This document shows positions 60,987 through 64,000 of a DNA stretch of 64,000 nt, piece by piece. Below the pieces are notes generated by a model. It ran no database searches, was not told the origin of the DNA, and saw nothing but the letters and a program-made list of their open reading frames with translations. This DNA is from CALRQJ02 sp943370285. GTDB lineage: Bacteria > Bacteroidota > Bacteroidia > Chitinophagales > Chitinophagaceae. The stretch covers positions 1 to 64,000 of the forward strand of contig CALRQJ020000006.1 in NCBI GenBank assembly GCA_943370285.1, in the 5' to 3' direction. A program made the translations under genes and the position numbers. Positions within the stretch are counted from its first letter, which is position 1. The number at the start of each line of letters is the position of its first letter.

Positions 60987-61673
60987 TTATCTTAAAAAAT
61001 GTTTAATCATAAATACCAACACAGACAGATTTACCTGCTCAATAGGGTGTGGCGTGTCGGGCAAAACGGCCAATTGTGCGTTTGGTAGCTGTTTTTGAAG
61101 CGCTACTGTTTCTTCTAGCGTTACCATTTTGTCTTTATCGCCCAACATGAGTATGGTTGGTGTCGAAAAACCACTCCATTCTGTATTGGATAAATATTGG
61201 TTGTTACCTAAATCTTTAATCAGGTTGGCCGTTTGAGCAAGTACTGTTTTCCAGCCTGAGGCTTGGTGTCTGTTGCTGAGTTGTTCGGCAAATGCCGGAA
61301 TTTTAGCTTGAATAATATCGGGTTGAAGTTTGGCTATTTCTTTACCAGCTTCCGTTTCGTTCCAATTTATCTTGGTTCCAAGCGTAATTATTCTATTTAT
61401 CCTTTCCGGGAATTGTTTGGCCAAGCTAATTGCCACATAGCCGCCCATGCTATAACCAAAAACACTAGCTTTTTCGATTTGCTGCTCGTTGAGATAGTGT
61501 AGCACCGATGTTACAAAAAGTGGAATAGAAAAGTCGGCTTCGGGTATAGTCGTATTTCCATGTCCAGGAAAATTAATCGGATGTAATACAAACCGGTCTT
61601 CTAATAATGGTATGAGTGGCTGCCATTGGTCTTTTGACCCAATTGCGCCATGTAACAACAATAGATGTTCCAT
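60987..61673 (-). CDS. Alpha/beta-fold hydrolase
   Basis: A 228-residue cytosolic hydrolase. The nucleophile is S75 in GYSMGGY, with the oxyanion region LLLHGAIGSKDQW near the start (HG at 8-9). An acid Asp lies in MLGDKDKMV and a His in PDTPHPIEQV. The length is typical of small esterases or menaquinone-pathway-type hydrolases (MenH/BioH-like); the substrate is unknown. Divergent from the histidine kinase gene. Confidence 0.85.
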   Translation of the reverse strand: MEHLLLLHGAIGSKDQWQPLIPLLEDRFVLHPINFPGHGNTTIPEADFSIPLFVTSVLHYLNEQQIEKASVFGYSMGGYVAISLAKQFPERINRIITLGTKINWNETEAGKEIAKLQPDIIQAKIPAFAEQLSNRHQASGWKTVLAQTANLIKDLGNNQYLSNTEWSGFSTPTILMLGDKDKMVTLEETVALQKQLPNAQLAVLPDTPHPIEQVNLSVLVFMIKHFLR

Positions 61674-61719
61674 AATTTACGTTACTTAATAAAATATTAT
61701 AGCAAGTTATAGTATTAAT

Positions 61720-61727
61720 TATTTTTG
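61720..61727 (+). promoter_or_regulatory. Possible promoter of the hybrid histidine kinase gene
   Basis: TATTTTTG matches TAnnTTTG exactly, 33 bases before the ATG at 61761. No clear -33 element is seen. Confidence 0.4.
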
Positions 61728-61760
61728 GATTTAAAGATGCATTAATTTGTGATAACACCT

Positions 61761-64000
61761 ATGCTCATCCCACCAACAAAATATTGTAGGTTTTTTATTG
61801 TTTTGGTAACCTTTTGGGCATTTCCATTTTTTTCATTAGCACAAACCAATCCACCATTACAAGTTAATAATGGCTTGGCGGACTTAAGTCAGCTTAACCT
61901 TCAAGGCACATTTGTAGCTTTAGATGGCCAATGGGCTTATTATCATCAGCGATTAATTAGTCCTTCAGACACTGCAAAGCCCGATGGTTTTATCGCTTAC
62001 CCCAAACGCTGGAATGAGTTAACCTGGCAGGGTAAGCCCTTGTCTTCACAAGGTTATGCCAGTTATGCTGCAACAATTGTATTGCCAAAAAATAGAATCC
62101 CGCTGTCTTTGTTTTTACCTGATGTGTACACTTCCTTTCAATTGTATGTAAATGGAAAACTGTTTGCAGCAAATGGCAAAGCGGCTACTTCTAAAGCCGA
62201 AAGCGTTCCTCATTGGCAGAATCTCATCGTACCATTGCCAACTAATGTAGATACCTTAGAATTACTCATTCAAATAGCCAACTTTTCTCATTCAAAAGGA
62301 GGACCGTATAAACAAATTTTGCTTGGCGATAGCCAGTATTTAACACTAAACTTCAATCGCAACCAGGCGGCAGATTTATTATTATCGGGGTGTTTGTTTA
62401 TGGGTGGATTATTCTTTTTTAGCCTTTATTTGTTTGGCACTAGAGATAGAGCTACTTTTTACTTTTCGCTTTTTTCGATGATGTACAGTTATCGGGCAAT
62501 TGGTAGTAGCGGTTATATATTGCACAGTATTTTTCCGGATTTAAGTTGGAGTTTAACAACTAGATTGGAGTATGTAACGCTGTTTTTAAGCATTGTTTTT
62601 TTGGTTCAATACATTCGAAATTTATATCCCGAAGATACGCATCACCAATTACTTAAGTGGTTGACCGGTTTGTGTTTGTTGTTTAGCGCTGTCACAATCG
62701 TTACTCCTGCTGTTTGGTTTACACAACTCATTAATCCCTTTTTGGTGGTGATGTTTTTTTGTATTGTATATACGCTTTTCGTTTTTGCAAAAGCAGCAAA
62801 AAACAAAAGGGTCGGTTCAAAGTATGCGTTAATCAGTATTGGTGTTTTAATGTTGGTGTTTTTGCTCATCAACCTCCAATATTTTGGTATCATCGTTCCG
62901 GAAAAAGCCATCATTTTTTTCGGTTATATCGCATTCTTTTTCCTTCAATCATTAATTCTTTCTTTCCGCTTTGCTTTTGTATTAAAAAAAGCAAAAGCCC
63001 AAGCCGAAGAGGGCTTGAGAGCAAAAACCGATTTCTTATCTACCATGTCGCATGAGATTAGAACGCCGCTCAACTCGGTTATTGGAATGACACACTTGTT
63101 GTTACAAGACAAGCCTCGAGACGACCAAAAAGAGCAACTAGATGTGTTATTATTTTCCGGCAAGAACTTGCTCTCTATTGTTAATGATATTCTTGATTTT
63201 AATAAAATTGAAGCCGGTAAAATCAGCTTTGAACATATTGAGATGGATGTTGCAGCCATTACCAAAAATATCATCAAGGCTTCTGATTCCGCCGCCAACG
63301 AAAAGGGACTTGTATTAAAAGCAGAGATTGACCCCAATATTGACAAAAAACAAATTGGCGACCCCACCAGATTAACACAAGTGCTTAATAATTTGGTACA
63401 CAATGCTATTAAGTTCACCGCTAAAGGATTTGTAACGGTCAAAATAGCCGTGTTGGAGAAACAAGAAAATAGCATTCGGCTAAAATTTTCTGTAGCCGAT
63501 ACGGGTATAGGTATTGCCAAAGAAAAGCAAGAGCTGATTTTTGATCAATTTACCCAAGCAGATTCGTCTACTTCTAGAGGATATGGCGGCACCGGCTTAG
63601 GATTGGCCATTTGTAAGCGTATTCTACAATTACAGGGCAGTGCATTACAATTGAACAGCGAATTGGGCAAAGGTGCTGAGTTTTATTTTGAGCTTTCGCT
63701 ACCATTATCTACTGAAAATACCGGAGTTACAAATGCAACAACTGTCCCTATTGCAGAAAGTGAAGCATTAAAGGGTGTCGCTATTTTGTTGGTAGAAGAT
63801 AATATGATGAATGTATTAGTAGCACAAACATTTTTAGAGCGCTGGGGAGCTTTAGTTGATGTAGCTTATGATGGCCAACAAGCAATAGAACAATTTGATG
63901 CCACCAAACATCAGCTCATTTTAATGGATATGCATATGCCGGTTATGGATGGGTATGAAGCAACCGAAATACTCAGAAAAAGGGGGGTCACCCACCCAAT
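61761..64000 (+). CDS. Hybrid sensor histidine kinase (7TMR-DISM type), C-terminus cut by window
   Basis: At least 746 residues, running off the window. A signal peptide (FWAFPFFSLAQ) is followed by a periplasmic sugar-binding-like jelly roll (~30-195, 7TMR-DISM extracellular type) and about seven transmembrane helices (~200-400). The HisKA domain has H431 in MSHEIRTPLNS; the HATPase has NLVHNAIKF, DTGIGI and GTGLGL. A receiver domain with D723 (LILMDMHMP) has begun when the window ends. It may carry an Hpt domain beyond. Confidence 0.9.
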   Translation, partial: MLIPPTKYCRFFIVLVTFWAFPFFSLAQTNPPLQVNNGLADLSQLNLQGTFVALDGQWAYYHQRLISPSDTAKPDGFIAYPKRWNELTWQGKPLSSQGYASYAATIVLPKNRIPLSLFLPDVYTSFQLYVNGKLFAANGKAATSKAESVPHWQNLIVPLPTNVDTLELLIQIANFSHSKGGPYKQILLGDSQYLTLNFNRNQAADLLLSGCLFMGGLFFFSLYLFGTRDRATFYFSLFSMMYSYRAIGSSGYILHSIFPDLSWSLTTRLEYVTLFLSIVFLVQYIRNLYPEDTHHQLLKWLTGLCLLFSAVTIVTPAVWFTQLINPFLVVMFFCIVYTLFVFAKAAKNKRVGSKYALISIGVLMLVFLLINLQYFGIIVPEKAIIFFGYIAFFFLQSLILSFRFAFVLKKAKAQAEEGLRAKTDFLSTMSHEIRTPLNSVIGMTHLLLQDKPRDDQKEQLDVLLFSGKNLLSIVNDILDFNKIEAGKISFEHIEMDVAAITKNIIKASDSAANEKGLVLKAEIDPNIDKKQIGDPTRLTQVLNNLVHNAIKFTAKGFVTVKIAVLEKQENSIRLKFSVADTGIGIAKEKQELIFDQFTQADSSTSRGYGGTGLGLAICKRILQLQGSALQLNSELGKGAEFYFELSLPLSTENTGVTNATTVPIAESEALKGVAILLVEDNMMNVLVAQTFLERWGALVDVAYDGQQAIEQFDATKHQLILMDMHMPVMDGYEATEILRKRGVTHP

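Overview
The window reads as chromosome of a Bacteroidota bacterium, most likely from the Chitinophagaceae (order Chitinophagales). The reasons are type IX secretion (T9SS) cargo with type B C-terminal sorting domains, PorP/SprF, DUF4834, pirin clusters, the acyl-ornithine-carbamoyltransferase form of arginine synthesis, the long form of PurF, promoters of the Bacteroidota type (TAnnTTTG), and few Shine-Dalgarno sequences. The DNA is AT-rich and densely coding. There is no rRNA, CRISPR array, prophage or intact insertion sequence.

Layout. 1-3.4 kb: the edge of a secreted protein, a decayed toxin-antitoxin-like locus, a PIF1-type helicase and one CAU tRNA. 3.4-7 kb: a three-gene minus-strand operon of exported proteins whose start and stop codons overlap, ending in a T9SS type B protein. 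7.1-13 kb: a HAD phosphatase, DUF4834, and rimP-nusA-infB, preceded by a promoter and a strong hairpin. 13-29 kb: a T9SS surface-protein island. It has PorP/SprF with an 1131-residue YCF48/SprB-repeat cargo on one strand. Divergent from it are two large paralogous IgGFc-binding-like/PKD proteins, a LuxR response regulator between them, and a propeller histidine kinase after them. 29-35 kb: a SurA-like isomerase, then a MarR-headed redox or electrophile-stress operon (three pirins, YceI, OsmC, FMN reductase) with likely MarR operators. 35-43 kb: housekeeping and transport genes (PurF, SixA, EamA, glycosyltransferase, aminotransferase, DHFR-like, Obg).

43.9-53.1 kb is a complete minus-strand arginine operon: GNAT acyltransferase, argG, argC, a four-helix-bundle gene, argD, argF', argB, argE, argH. 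The carbamoyltransferase has Val rather than Glu at the position that selects the substrate, which favours N-succinylated intermediates. The GNAT gene is the best candidate for the otherwise missing first step. The operon has a long leader containing a possible 22-codon peptide and a stem-loop. Short palindromic repeats have spread through the operon, several of them inside reading frames, and the four-helix-bundle gene sits in a cassette bounded by inverted repeats.

53-64 kb: a TonB-type outer-membrane protein with a glycine-rich insert, a lipoprotein, a SNF2 helicase with two SWIM-like zinc motifs, an alpha/beta hydrolase, and a hybrid histidine kinase cut by the window end.

The most interesting points are the repeat-invaded arginine operon with its leader, the two-component/adhesin island, the MarR-pirin regulon, and the promoter-hairpin unit before rimP. 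All functions are inferred from sequence reading alone.
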